Shown here piece by piece: positions 10,611 to 24,782 of a stretch of DNA of 64,000 nt. The stretch is from Gerris lacustris. Its lineage: Eukaryota; Arthropoda; Insecta; Hemiptera; Gerridae. Both the position numbers and the translations under genes were made by a program. Every line of letters begins with the position of its first letter. The stretch's first letter is position 1. The notes below the pieces were generated by a model. The model searched no databases. It was not told where the DNA came from and worked only from the letters and a program-made list of their open reading frames with translations. The stretch covers positions 30,964,173 to 31,028,172 of the forward strand of contig OX578279.1 in NCBI GenBank assembly GCA_951217055.1, written 5' to 3'.

Positions 10611-13520
10611 ATTATTATATTAAACAATAAATGATAAAAAGAAAAAAAACCCTTCTTCAACTTTTCACAAACAGATTCCCATTAAGTAAATTGTGTTTGA
10701 ATATATATATATATATAATACTGGAAAAATCATATCTTAAAATACCCTTAAATAACAACTACATTAAGGAATGCATGCTATACGTACTTGGTAACTTCCA
10801 ATGGCCCAATAAATTAAAATGCAAATCGAAATATAGGAACAAGAAAATTATTATGGTGCATGTTCTTCAAACATAGTACAAAGTAACACTTTCAAAAGAG
10901 GTACGAGTACATACCGGAAGTGATCTAATTTTCTATCAATTTCAGTTTATTCTTGTTTATTTTTTTTTAAATATGCTATAACGGAAATATTTTGTGATTT
11001 ACATTTCAATTTAATTTAAAATTAAAGTCAAGATATTTTTTTATTTTTAGAAATAATTACAATTAAAGAAAATAATTAGAAACGTAAATCAACAATTTTG
11101 AATAAAAATTAAAAGTAACAATTTATTCACAAAGTTTAGGAATTCAAAACTTGAGCTTTTCAAATTGACTGGAGTAGAAACTTAATAATAATTTTTTACC
11201 TACTTCAGGTTTGTTTTTTTCCTTTAAAAGTGGAGTATGCCGGTCGAAAAAAAAACAAAAAACATTTAAGTGTAACCAAGCTGCTTTAAGCCTATTGTGC
11301 TCATAAAGGAGACCGAGAAAGCTCAAGAAGCTGAGTCGATAGTAAAATAAAGCACCGGGGTTTTTTAAAGCCTAAATACTAAATACGGCACAGGTCTTGT
11401 AATTGGGAAGGAAGAGAATCTCTCTTTCCCCTTTCTTACGAAGCTTGGCGCATTGTTTGCAAATCCCATGCACTTCCAACAACAGGAAGGAGGCAGGAGT
11501 TTGTGCTTTGTTCTCTGGCAAAAAAAAATATCGTCCTGTGCGTCTTTTTAAAAATTCATTTTTTTAAAAGGAAGAAAAAAAGGGGAGCGCAAAAATACAG
11601 GCCCATTTGGATTCTGAAAGATATTGCTGCTAAAGCAGTGTAAAATTGTTAAGGACAGAATAAAGTAACCGACTTAAACCTCTTTAGTTCTTAAAATGGG
11701 CATCAATGACAGCTTTGGTATTGTAAGTACAAGGTATAAAAATATCAGAATGAACTAAACCCGTTATAAGGGTCGCAGTCGCATGCTTACACGATTTAAA
11801 ATATCTGATGGCAGTGTGATTTACTCACTACATCAACTGATAATTAAATTCAAATTATTATGTTATTTAAAAAAATGTTTAAACTAAAATATATTTTTTT
11901 AAAAAACAAATATTAATTATTCATGTCCATTAATTTGGATAGAAAAAAAGTGTGATACTCTAATGATGCATTTATCAGATAGGAAATATTTTACATATAT
12001 GTTTAGGCAATGTTTTTTAAATGGATTTCGATTACTAATTTTTTCCCCCGTGAAATAAAGGACCCAAGTAAATGACTTGTCAGTTAAGTTAAAAGGGTGA
12101 ACCTTGACGCTTCCCGTCATACCCTCATCTAATTATACGAGAATAGGTGGGAAGCTCTAGACTTGGGAAAAACCATAAGCACCATTAGTTAAGAGAATAA
12201 AATTAAAATGTTAATTTAAAAAAAAAGTATTAACCAAGATAAAAAGTCGGTCACTATCTAAAAGAAAATTTTGAGGCTTCTTCAAATAACATAATTAATA
12301 TTTAATAAAATTGAGAAATATAAAAATAGCAAAGATAGAAAATAAACAATCCAAACGAATAGAAAGAAGTAAAATATTGTCTTACTAGAATATTTGGCTT
12401 TTGAACTTACCGAAGGTAAGGGAATTATTTACGATCAAGATATTGGATATCATATATTGGTGTTTAGATGGTGATTTTAATCATGTAAGCTCTGATACTC
12501 GACCTAGTATTTTTTTTTTTTTTTGATTCCATATATAGGTAGTTTATATTGTGCATATAAGTTTTATTTAAAAATTTTATTTAATTATCAAGGTAGGAGT
12601 ACATACTACAGTAAGGTTTTTTTATTGTTACAGATGGTATATATTACTTTTTACTGTTTTGTTTCTTACTGCCAGACTTATAAGATACATTATTTACTTA
12701 ATCTTCTTCTCTCATCTCTCTTCTTTAAACAGAGCCAGACCGAGAACTCAAGACAGAAGAAAGGGAAGGGAAACGTTTCCTCCCTTTTCACCGTGTCCTA
12801 ATTCCTTCAGAACCTGAGAACTACTGGGCGTTTGGCCCTAAGGGTTAGCTATACAGCGTTCTCGCCTTTTCCTTTTCTTAATCTTTTTCACTCGTTTTAG
12901 ATAAGAGAGAAGTAAAAAAAAGGAAGCTACTGTTTTTATCTTAAACTTCTAGTTTTAAGATTTATTTCTTTAACTTGCATTTCAACCCTTTACTTTCACT
13001 TGAAATGTTCTTATCCGAAAAGAATTTTTCAAGTCTTTACACACTTGTAAATGTTTGACATTAACATTTATTCTTTTTCTTTTAGAAAAAAAGGCATCTC
13101 CTGGTCTTCACTGTTCAAACTAAAAAGTAATAAAAAAAACATCTCAACAGCTACCGTCAGGGCAAATATTTACATTAAAATAAAACTGATAGCCCAGCTC
13201 TTTTATTTTTATTTCACTGCTTTGTTTAAATGAAAATTTCATATAGAAAATGTACAACTCTTCCGGTATTATAAACACCCAGTACCTACAAATAAAAAAT
13301 ATATCCAATTTTTGTTTAAGAAAAAAAAAAATTACCTAGCCTATTAATTTGTCTCTTCAACTAAATGCTTTTTTTCAAGATATTTTTAACTGATATTTGC
13401 AGGCACGCAACTGTCAGTCATCCCGGAAAAATAAAAAAGACAAAAAATAGTTGAAAAACATTTCCAATCAAGATAATATACAACCTTTAATAACAAATAA
13501 TAAAAGAATTTGTTTAACAC
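10611..13520. other. AT-rich stretch without a recognisable gene
   Basis: Homopolymer and low-complexity AT dominate. Open frames here are composed largely of K, N, I, F and Y and have no recognisable domain. 12720-12900 is slightly richer in C and T but no exon is identifiable. Confidence 0.6.
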
Positions 13521-13521
13521 A

Positions 13522-13562
13522 AAAAATCAAAAGGCTTCCGTTATCTTCGGAAAGATCGGAAG
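13522..13562 (+). repeat. Family A 3'-end fragment
   Basis: ATCAAAAGGCTTCCGTTATC then TTCGG...GATCGGAAG is the terminal stem-loop of family A (compare 5939-5970 and 49186-49217). Only the last ~40 bp are retained. Confidence 0.55.
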
Positions 13563-16500
13563 AGTATTGAAATATAATAAACTGGACTAATGAATTAATT
13601 TCATACATTGGGAGAGAAGAAGAGAAGACGCGAGGCTAAAGTATGAAATGCTAAAAAGTATTATAGCAAGGATTATAATAAAAATATTAATGGTAAAGAT
13701 AGAGTTTAAAACAATAAAATGGGTAGGATTGTAAGAGAATAATTTTATCTTGTTGAAAACGTAGATCTTTAACTTCCAATTAGTAAGACAAACTCTTATT
13801 TTAACACTCCAACTTCTATTGTGTAATATTTATTATACAAGGGAAAAATAATGGTACTCAACAAATAATATGTAAAAAATTGTTTGATTAAATAATGAAC
13901 TGAGGATGTGAAAGTAAAAAAAGAATATAAAAACAAAGAGAATCTGACCATTAGTATTAAAAAATTAATGAGAAACAATGAATTAAAGATGAAAAACACT
14001 GAATAAAATGATGTAAGAGAGTGGAATTCGATGAAATCCAACTATGAAGAAGTTAAGAGATAGGGAAGGGAAAATTGATGAATAGAAATTATAATTGATG
14101 ATACGAAGATATGGACACTAGGGGGCGATAGTGTTACATCATCCTTCATTCTTCAAGGAAAAAGGGGGCTCTTCAGGGGAGGGGACGAGAGGTATCACGT
14201 GATATTATTCAAAGGAATGAAAAAGGGTGAAAAAGGTAATGGTGAAAGGGGTGCTATCACAGTAGGCTAGGCAAGGTCTCTTGAGTTGATAGCAAAGGAC
14301 CCTTTCCCGATGAAAAACACATCAGTTGTGGCTTCCTCATGTGTATGCAAGAACCAAAGGGCCAAGGCCTTGGAGAGCACAACTGATCAATCACTCTACA
14401 AGACAGGATAGAATGGGAAGAAGTGGAAAAAAAGAAGATTATACGGCGAGGGCCATAGGTCTATAATCTACTGGAGAGAAGATAGGTCAATAAACTACTC
14501 CTTGGCATGGATTTCAAAATAATCTTCCTAGAAAAAGATGCTATTTTTGTAGTGCAATATCAAGTTATATTATCTAATTTTATTTAATGACCTTAAAGCT
14601 GATTACACCAAGTTTTATATAAGCTATATCGTTTTCATAAGAAATCATTCAAGTTCCTAAATCTATTATATTATGTAAAGAGAATCTAAAGTTTTTAAAG
14701 GTATTTTTTACACGTTTTGCAACTAATTACTTAAATTGACATTAAAATATAGCTGCTCCAGCGAAAAAGAGTTTTAAAATTTAATGTTTTATAAATACAA
14801 TTGAAAGCATTTTTTACAAATGATAACTCACACTGATTGAACAAAACTGTTTATTTTAAGGATGGAATCAACAACATATGCTATTCATTAATGAAGAAGT
14901 TTCCAGAAGTTGAGTGATGATTAATGATTACTAAGGAATTAGGTCACTTGACAAAACAAAAGTTTAGCGTATTGTTTAACCAAATCAAAAATAGTTGTTG
15001 TGTTTTGACAATTCCTCACATAAGATTTACCTCGATATTTTCTTTCTCTCGATCAATAGCGATTTTGTTATTATAACAGGAAGATTTTAATAAAAAGCAA
15101 ATAAAGTTAACAATTTGAAGGGAACAAGTAAGATTTAACAACTAAGTTAAATCGAGTTTTAAAAAACTCAGACAACTTAGATATTGACATTTATCATAAT
15201 ATACAACCAACCTTCAACTAGATCCTAAAATTTATTTTCACTCACAGAGAAGCTCCACAATTTTCCCAAAATACAAAAATGTTGTTTTAGTTCTCGTTCA
15301 GAAATTCTTTTATAGACGACGGATCAATAGATTCATACTTCATTTTAAAGCTAAAAAGAGTAAATAAAATACATATTCTGCCTAAACTAGTTTTTGTTCA
15401 GTTTTGTAAATTCTTTTCTTACATGCAACTTATACGATTAATATCGTGTAGACTAGACTTATTTTGAATCCAGATGCCAATTTAACTTTCAAGGTTTTTG
15501 CATATATATGTATGTGACATAGAAACATCACAAAACAAATCGTAGTAAGTTCTTCTTTATTTTCAGAGCTTAACTTAAAAGTGAGAAAAAATATTTTTCA
15601 TGTTTTTTATTGGTTATTCTTTCTAGACTTCTATTTCACACACATTTACTTTTAACATGCACACATTTATTTTGTGATATTCTTATAAAGAGAGAATAGG
15701 AAAGACTTATGATTCGAATAAGGGTTATATAAAAGACTGTAACAAACATGAAAAGGGGTATACATATTTTTAGGAAAGAAGTATTGTAAGCTAAAGATTT
15801 GTACAAGACAAAGGGATGGTACGCAGAAAACAAATAGTTACTTTATAGAAGCAAAATTTTCTTATTTTTTTACGAATTCACAAAGAAAGGGAAAATATCC
15901 TTTTAAACTTAAGATATACCGTTATTTTTGCTCTTTCTTCTTTGCGAAGAAAATTGGTAGGATACAGAAGAGAATGAAGGGGGAAAAGAGAAGAATTGTA
16001 CGAAAGTAAACGAAGGCTTAGGAAGAGCAAACTAAGAGAGTCAGTTTAAGGTAAACTGCAGAGTCAAACACACAAACATGTTATAAATAAAAAAGTACAG
16101 GGATGAAAGGAGGGTGGGTATGCATGTGAGTGAGGAAGAGGGTGCTTGCACTTTCCTCGAGGGCGCCTGTTTACCTCGAACAGGGGGGAAGTTGTAACTC
16201 TTAATAAAACTAACTAAACTAACCTGCTTGGCACTTGACACCCCTTATTCGGTCCAAGCACCCTTTAAAGACTAAATCAATTGATAACCTACAAAACTTT
16301 TTATTTTATAAGGGTCTAGGGGGTGGAAGGCAAAATAAATGGCGCCGTCTCGACGAGAAAACAGTTCAGTGAGTAGCAATTGTTGGGGATGAAGCAGTAA
16401 TTTTCTTTTTAAAACTAAGATAGACTAACATATCATAAAACTTTCTAACCTATTAAATAAAATTCATTAAATTAAGGAAGGGGAATTCTTACAAAAAATT

Positions 16501-16960
16501 ATTTGATTAGACACTAAGACAGACGGCAGAAGTAAATTTTTAACGAAAAAATAAATCATTGAAAAAGAAGGTTTGAGAGAGATTATCCCATCACGACCAG
16601 GAAAAGAAGTTTCAATGGCATCTTTATAGAATGAAAGTAGGTTACTCATAATTTTTAATCTTGTTCTAATAAGTAAAACTAGAAACCAGAAGACGACTAG
16701 TGTACATACATATTTCCAGTTAACTACTCTAACTCGTTTTGTCTTATGGTTACCAGTTTAATTAGTACTTTTCGGATTAAGATTCAAGCAAAACGAACAT
16801 TATTGATCAGAAAAAAATTAATAAAACTAGATCACGATTTTAAAAGGGTTTACAAAATACAATCACTAATGAACACTTAAAGGCAATGAGTTAAAGAATT
16901 AATGTGTGAGGATTCAAGGATACAAAAGAAGACAAGATCATCAGCTGGCACGTAGATAGC
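13563..16960. other. AT-rich stretch without a recognisable gene
   Basis: A patch at 14100-14480 is purine-rich with moderate GC, and 16040-16380 is slightly GC-richer; neither gives a credible exon. The rest is AT-rich low-complexity DNA. Confidence 0.6.
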
Positions 16961-16969
16961 TAAATTTTA

Positions 16970-17760
16970 CTTAGGGGAGATCGGGGCACAGAGGACCTCC
17001 GGGGTACAGAGGTCCATTAAGTGTTTTGATTGTATAGTGGCTCTACTAAGCGAAAATCTGTATGATCTATTAGAGTTAGTGTGTCTCTAGTCGTGAACAA
17101 TCGCTAGGAGAGTTAACTACGTTTAATCAATTTTTTCACACTTTTTTCAATTTTCAAGATAAGTGATCAAATATTTGCGTTTTATTTAATTAAATATAAC
17201 ATTCGTTTGATATAGAATTTTTAACAAATTAACTGTATCTGATAAACTTAGGTCTTATCTTTTTTGTGTAAATTTTTTTCATTTGTTTAAGTCTGTCGTG
17301 TATCTTGTCAAAAAAATGTTTTTTAATGACATGTAGCTTGGGGCACAGAGGACCGTAAAGGCATGGGTACACAAGACCTCCGGTCCTGTGTGCCCCGTGT
17401 GCAATAATTATTGAATAACTGTTAAAACTATCTTAATTTCACCTTTGAAATACAGAACTAGTTTAAAAGAACAGTTTGTCCACATTTTTAACCTTTATAA
17501 TTGCAATCTCATAAAGATAGGGGCACAAAGGTCCAACAGGTCATATGTGCACCTGGTGCTGGGGCACATAGGACCTGTTGACTTTTTACAGAAAAAATAA
17601 AAATAAAATACTTATCATGAAATTTAAGAACTGTGAGTCGGGAACAGTTAGAGAAATGTTTATTCTAATAAATACTTCATTTACATAATTTTATTAAATA
17701 ATGGTAAAATTATCTGAACAAAAACCTTATTAGGTCCTATGTGCCCCGGTCTCCCCTAAG
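16970..17760. mobile_element. Non-autonomous TIR element, 791 bp, with repeated internal box
   Basis: Terminal inverted repeats of 29 bp match at 27 positions: left CTTAGGGGAGATCGGGGCAC then AGAGGACCT (16970-16998), and the same with C and T substitutions on the reverse strand at 17732-17760. The inner half of the TIR, GGGGCACAGAGGACC, recurs inside in both orientations (17001, 17340, 17365, 17382 reverse, 17520, 17561, plus a weaker reverse copy near 17539). No transposase frame is present. Direct duplications at the borders are not evident. The repeated box may be a transposase-binding site; the superfamily is not assigned. Confidence 0.8.
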
Positions 17761-20700
17761 CCGAATTATATTTTAAATATAAAAATCAAATGCATTAAAT
17801 CCCCATTATATTTTAGACCTCAATTATTAGATACCTAAAGCTCAAACATCCAAACCCAAACAAGTAAGTTGATAAAAAAAAAAAAAAAATTGTTTTGAAG
17901 GCAAGATAAGTCATTGATATTTTCATATTGATACATACAAAAAAAATATGAAAATGAGGGAGGGGGGGGGGGGTGAGTAGAGGGTGAGATGTAGGGGGTA
18001 TTTCTAGTCCATATAAGAAAAACGTATCTTACTGTCTGTTTTTTGAGCAGTAAGTATTAAAAAATACACTTTCCTCACAAGTATTTCCAGTATGTATACA
18101 TAAATAGTATTTGCTTAAGTCTGTATATTTTTTTTGAGGCTCTGGGGATAATACACTGATTAGATAAGAAGAAATGTCTTTATCTATCTTGGATAGATTA
18201 GTAAATAAAACAACAGACAAAAAAACTATGTCGGAATAATAGTACACTTGTTTGACTTATCATGTATTAAGTAATTTGTACCTCGCGATTGTCTATCATT
18301 ATTTTTAATTGAATCAATGCTCGAATACTCGAGTCATCTTGCTAATATTATAAATATATTATTAAGAAAATGTCTAATAGGTAGAATGTTATCAACTAAT
18401 TCCTCTACTCTCGTCATATTAACAGCCAGCTCTAGCAAAAATCCTTATTTGTATTTCGTTCTAAGAAAGCTCAGGCCAGCTGCTTCTTTTCATTAATAAG
18501 TAGGTATTGTTATCACATATTTGAAGCGCAAATGCTTTCACCTGAATCATAATGCTTGTTTTTCAATATTAACAACTACTTCACTCAACTAAACAAATAA
18601 ATAATCGAAACCATTTTCTTCTTTTTTGTAGTATGTTATAATGATAACGCAGTAATGAAATTCAATTTATTTCTTATTTCTTTTCACATCTAAAGTTTTA
18701 AATTTGTAATAAGCGCATAGGTTCTAAAATTTGGGCAATAAATAATTTTCGGTGCTGTAATACCTGATCAATCATCACTAAATTGTTAGTCAATCAAATT
18801 ATTTTAATTGCTGACAAAATAATTCTACAATAAGTAAGTGTACTTAGGCATAAATCTGCATTAATAAAATGTAATCAACTCTATATATTAATTACTCTAT
18901 ATATTTACTAGGGTGCATACGTAATGAGTACCTTTGAATTCTTTTTTGAAAGAATATTATGAAATATTAATTTAAACTTAGTTTTATATACTTTTTTTTG
19001 CATTTTTGAATTTAATTTTAGATTGATTGAGGCGAAGGGTTTCTTTTCATGACACTTTCACTAGATGTCCTTAAAAGGTGCTATTGTAGTATTGCCGACT
19101 TCTTTCAAATTATTTCCCCTTTTTATCCATAATTTCTCACCATTTATTAGCCTTCGAAAAGTGATATTATAAATTTCAATTTATTTTACTTTTTCTTAAG
19201 GTAAAGAAGGAAAAGAGTGGCTCTTGATTTTGGAATAAGGGACTTGACAGTGGTAGGGGAGTGAAGAATGGACTTTCTTTTAATTTCGACCGCTTTGCCT
19301 GCGAGGATTTTAGCAATTCAAAGGGCCAATATTGCGATTCGAGTCACCCTTTCTTGGGTGAACTCCCAGGATTTTTTTCTCTCTTTCCCTATTTTATTCT
19401 CCTCTTTTGACTATTGTTAAAAAAAAATGAATGAAAAATCTCCAAATTTGAATGTTATTCAGGTTCTCGATTTTGTGATTTTTGTTAAGCGGGTTTATTT
19501 TATGTTTATTATTTATTTACATTCTTGCTTTTTATACTTCAGTATAAAACTTACGTTAAATAAACGTATTATCAAATGATAGTACAAGGTTTAAGTGAAA
19601 ACTACAAGCGTTATTTTATTTTGACATTTTCATGTCTCGGCTATGGCACATAACCTTGAAAAGCGTTACCATAAACTAACGTTACACGATTGGGAATATA
19701 TAGGAACAGGGAGTTAGGAAGATATAGGAGGTGTTCAATCGAGTTTGCCCGCTCTCGGTAGATATACTGCCTCCCACTACCGCGCTTGGTAGGGCCTACC
19801 TACCCCTGCTCTCCCGATCGGCTACCTACCAGCGTTACACAAGCGTTACATGAATATGTTTCACTGTCTTGCAGACTCGTATGCAAGCAATTTTTTTTAT
19901 TTAAAAAGACAAAAAACTAGGGCTCTGCCTCCTACTCGCTTCGCTCGTCAAAAGCGGCCGCTGCCAATTGACAATTTGACACATTTGTTTGTTTATAAAA
20001 CATTTTTTTATAATATAGATAGACTAGTTTTTGTATGAAATCCTGTAGGAGTAAGATGTTTCATTATTGTAATATTGTACCTTCCATCAATAGTCCTCAC
20101 GAAATGATAGGATGGACTGATCGGCAACTTTAGCATCAACGACGGAATTACGATTTGTTTTTTCCCTTAATATTATGGGGGAATAAATTAGTTATATCCT
20201 TGTTTAAGGTTTCTATAGTAATGCTAAAGTTTCACATCTCTAGACCAATATCTAAAGATAAAATCTAATTATGATTCGAAGTCCTTGTAAACTTAATCCA
20301 CTACACCTAAATTAACACCATTTAATATACCATTTATTCTCTTTATTAATATGTTAGAAAATTTAATTATAAGCACGTTTTATTCGCATGTTTAAAGTGT
20401 TAAACTTTATAAGTAAAATATTTAATAACAAAGAATATATAAAATACTTGTACCTTCTTTTCGCCTGACTTTAAAGCAGCGAAACATGTTAACATTTCAT
20501 TCAACTACTAAATTGCTCTTTTTACTTTCTACAAGAGATTAGAAATTAAGAGAAAAAAAAAAAAAAATAGGAGAGAAAATGCAGATTAACAAAGTAAACT
20601 CATTACTTGTCCCTTGGCCCCGAGGGTTGGTTCTCGAGGTTCAAAAACTCATTTCGAGGTTTTCTCATAAGCTAGGATAGTATCTAACGAGTGCTCTGTA

Positions 20701-23700
20701 GAGGGTGGAATTTCTCTTAGTCGCAGTCATTTCCTCATTTTCTTTTTTTTTAAACCCTCCCAGTTCTAATTTTTCACTCACTTTTCTCTAACTCTCATTC
20801 ATTTGAGTCTTTTTTTAGGCTACATTGAACCAAACCCTCTCATTCATGAAAACTCACTAGTGCCTACATTTTAGAATGAGGCCTTTTCGAAAGCAAGGGC
20901 TATTAAAGTGGCAGCTATTTGTCTATTGGCGAATGAAGCCCTCTTGCCCAATGCTCAGGAATCCACCCTTTTTTTAGGTGAAACAACCAATGAAAAAACT
21001 CATACTTTTTTTTTTTTTTTTAAAAAAAACTCTTTTAAATCTATATATTTTTTTCTCTCGAAAAAAAAACTCACTTTCACGCAAGTTTTATAAAAAAAAA
21101 AAACCTTTTGTCTTACTCCCCCTAAAAACTTTTTTGAGTGTAAGTTATAAATTATTTGACATCAGTCCTTTATACGCTTTAATTGAAAAATATAAATATA
21201 AAGGGGCATATTAAAAAAAAACAGATAAATTAATTTATAAAAAGAGGGTCCACTCACGTTCAATCAACTTGCCAAAAGTTTTATGGTTTCACTTTTTAAA
21301 ATACTGTTGACGTATGCTAACAATTAAGTGGTGAGTTGTCCTTCATACTTTTAACAGCTTTGAAAAGGTGAGTGTGGATGAAATTAAGTTCTTCATTCTA
21401 AAGCAGACCTCCCCTCAATTACGTCTGCAAAAAAAAATAGATGTACCATAACGTTAATCATGACAGATTCCAGAATAAATTATTTTTACTTCTGCAACTA
21501 TGATTCGCACCTATTAAGCAATATTCTCCCCTCCTTTCTTAAAATTACTTCTGTTTATTAGAAAAAAGTGAGGCCTATCCTACCTCGTACTTTAATGATT
21601 TTTTTGCTTTTACGATCTACTTTTGTCAAATTTATTTATTTTTTTCCCTCTTTTTTTAATCTGTCAATGTTTTCCCCAAGAATAAACCAGGCGCACATTG
21701 AGATGCAGGGAAGAGTATCAGAGTTTTTTAAACCGCTTAAATATACGAAACCTCCACGAATTGAGAAGGTCACTTGAGGCGTAGTACTGCTCTGTCCTGT
21801 CCTGCGTTTCAATTCGCCACTGACGAAATTTCAATGCTCCATCTTTTTAGGAAGTGTGCGGGAGAATTAGAGATGAGTGATTAAAAGTAGATTAACGGGA
21901 CAAGCCAAAGTCAAAGTGGATTTAATTCTTTAGTAATATGGGTCTCCTTAGTATTATAATTAAAGTATAATATGAATTTAACAATATTTAAAGATTATAA
22001 AACGTTAGTTAAAAAATATATTAAAGGAAAAAGAATATGCCCTGCATTGTTTATATTTAAATTGAAGAAGAAACAGCCTCTGGCAAAACTGACACTAAAT
22101 GCTACATGATTTCGTACTCACTCGTTTTAGTCACTTAACTTTATTTGCCAAACAATTCGTCCGCAAATACGCAAACACTTGTAGTAATTAAATGCTCATT
22201 TTCAACAAGGAAATTTAATTCAAATGAAATGACTGTAAACAGCATTGGAATTCATTCGTATAATTCGATTTTAATTAACTTGCAATTAGAGCTGCAGTGG
22301 ACTAGAAACTATTGCATAAGTAACAGCTTTGAACATTCTTCTAAACTAAAAACCACGGTTTAGATTACGGTTCTGTATTAAATACAGAAGCTATGTAGAT
22401 TCATTTAGATAGATAATACAGCTTATATGATATTTCTTCTGAAATTGAAGTTAAAAAAATTCCATTATTACCTTTTCTGGCACCACAATGTCTAGTCAAC
22501 TATTTCAAACACTGAAGTTAATGAAAAACACATAATATTATACACTTAAATTAGAAAATTATAGAGTAGTATTTTTCATATTCATTCACCACGAACTGCT
22601 CCATTTTTTTATATTAAAACAAGACTGTAAATGATACAGAATGGTCTATATAATACCCTACAAATGTATTACGTGTTATGGAACAGTTACCAAAACATTC
22701 TGCATGCAATTGTGAACTTTTTGCGACTCAAAGGGAATCCCGAAGCTTTGGGAGACATTGACACAGATCTGAGAAATGGTCTAACCTGAGAAAAATCGAT
22801 CATAAAAAAAAATGTTTGGTTTGAGAGGCAGACTACAAAATAAAGAATTGGAAAGGTTAAGTGTAAGTAATGGAAAAAAATAAAACAAACCTTTAACATT
22901 AATACAATGGATTCGTGATATAGAATAATACAAAATGCTTCAGCTATGAAATTAAAACATGAAACATGAGATCAATGTTACTCCAAGTAAATTTTTTAAG
23001 CAACTTTAACATAGATTTAAAAAAAACTATCTACAAAACTCTATTGCTACTGTGTGATACATTAATAGAGTAAACATATTTGGATTGTGTACGTCCAGGT
23101 ACAAGTTATTCAGTAAAAACAATGTTACTAAGGGAGTCTTGTATCTTGTATATATACGGTTTAAAGCGATATTGACCACATTTTTTACAAAAACAACAGC
23201 TGTATAAATAAAAAAACTCACACTTAAACAACAATTAGGAATTACCTACAAAAAAAGAAGAAAAAAAATAAGAAGCCTTAGAAGAAGAAGAAAAAGAATC
23301 AAATTAGCACCAAGAGATAAGAAACCCTTCAAATGTTCTACTTATATGTATATTATAGGCCGATTTATAATGTGTAAAAGTCAACGAGTCTTTTAAATAT
23401 CTTGTTAACAAAATGAGACAAAACGACTCAATTTAATTTAGTACAATTCCATATACAAGGGTCAGCAAACTCTTTCCAAAGCCTCATGGGATATTATGTA
23501 TTGTGTAAGCGAGAACTTAAGAATCACAACATAAGCTTCTGAAAGTTAAATGAAATAGTGTATTGCCTTGATACTTTTACCAACGAGAAGGAGATTGGAA
23601 GAACTAATTAATGTGTACTTTTTATGTTTAACATAAAAAGTACATGTTCTAAATAAAACGGCTAGTTATTGGAAATTTAATGTCGCAGAGGTTAAAGGAG

Positions 23701-24780
23701 AGAATTAAATTTTCAAACGATTTTTCATTGGCAAAAATAGTTGTATAGCGAGAAAGGCAAGCACGCTCGAGCTTGTAGAAAATTATAATTCATCGAAGAT
23801 TATTCTATAAATAGACGAAAAAGTACATATATGGATTTTATAAAATACATTTCATCTAGAAGTATATTTTTAATAAGGTGATAAGAACTCAAATTATCAG
23901 GATCGAACAAGCAACTGTTTTATATAGGTTATTATTATCATCACAATTTGTTAAGGCTACCTTGAAAGATAATCTATCAATTAAAGAGTACTGCTGACCC
24001 AAAACATTCCAATAAAGGTTTGATCGAAAGCAAACTGAACAATAGATTAAGGCACCCTTTTCAAAATTCTCCAAAGCATCCTAATTAGTCTCCACTTCCC
24101 ACAGCTCCACTAAACAAAGAAAATAACACCTTCAACCAAGGCAACAAAACAGTACTGAGAAACCTCGACTAAAATAACTACGTATTTTAAGGGCTTGAAA
24201 GGTGTTAAAGACTTCATGAATAACTAATATGTGACGAGTAAATAGGGGTAATTAAGGTTTGAATTGATGTACAGTTAAAATGCATGAAACAAAGTACGAG
24301 GCTTTATTGTTCATCTTGTCTGTTAGAACGGAACAGATAAGAAAACAAGCCTTAAATATCAGTTAAAGCAAATAAGAACAAAAAGACGGTAAAGGAAAAT
24401 AAATACGGCCCGTTAGACACGAATATAATGAATTATTATACTAGGATGATACTTAGAGATAAAACTGATTCAATATTTGCTCAAGTTAATTGACTTTAAA
24501 AGAGCGTTGAAGAAGTCAAACTACATTTTTAGGCAAATTCTCGCCAGAAGAATAAAAAGAATTCAGATTCCACTATAAGAAACATTTTAAGACAAACTTC
24601 ACCAAGGAGTAATGATTCATTTGCATGCATTCGAATAAGAATAAAAACGTATTAATAACATACACTAGTATACCAAAATTTATTAAACAGTTTTCTACAC
24701 GTTTCTTGAATTCGATGTTCTGTTTTAACTATTAAGTTTTAATGCAGGCTTAAGTCAATTTTAGAGATGGTATTAATCTT
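17761..24780. other. Long stretch without a recognisable gene
   Basis: Mostly AT-rich with homopolymers (A-run 17875-17889, G-run near 17963). 19200-19430 and 19700-19980 are GC-richer; the latter includes CTCGCTTCGCTCG and an octamer GCGGCCGC (19955). T-rich frames at 20908-21214 encode mostly phenylalanine and lysine and are low-complexity. Frames at 22145-22363 and elsewhere match nothing I know. Confidence 0.6.
23614..23643. repeat. Perfect short palindrome
   Basis: TGTACTTTTTATG and CATAAAAAGTACA flank a 4-nt spacer. It is isolated, in AT-rich DNA, and too short to classify. Confidence 0.8.
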
Positions 24781-24782
24781 TA

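Noticed and set aside
16970..17760. hAT assignment for the GGGGCACA-box element
   Set aside because: No 8-bp direct duplication at the borders and ends do not begin with CAG; left unclassified.
19955..19962. NotI octamer GCGGCCGC near CTCGCTTCGCTCG as cloning-vector contamination
   Set aside because: Flanks are AT-rich and continuous with the surrounding DNA; no recognisable vector sequence adjoins it, so chance or a decayed repeat is more likely.
20908..21214. Overlapping Phe/Lys-rich frames
   Set aside because: Low-complexity T- and A-runs in AT-rich DNA.
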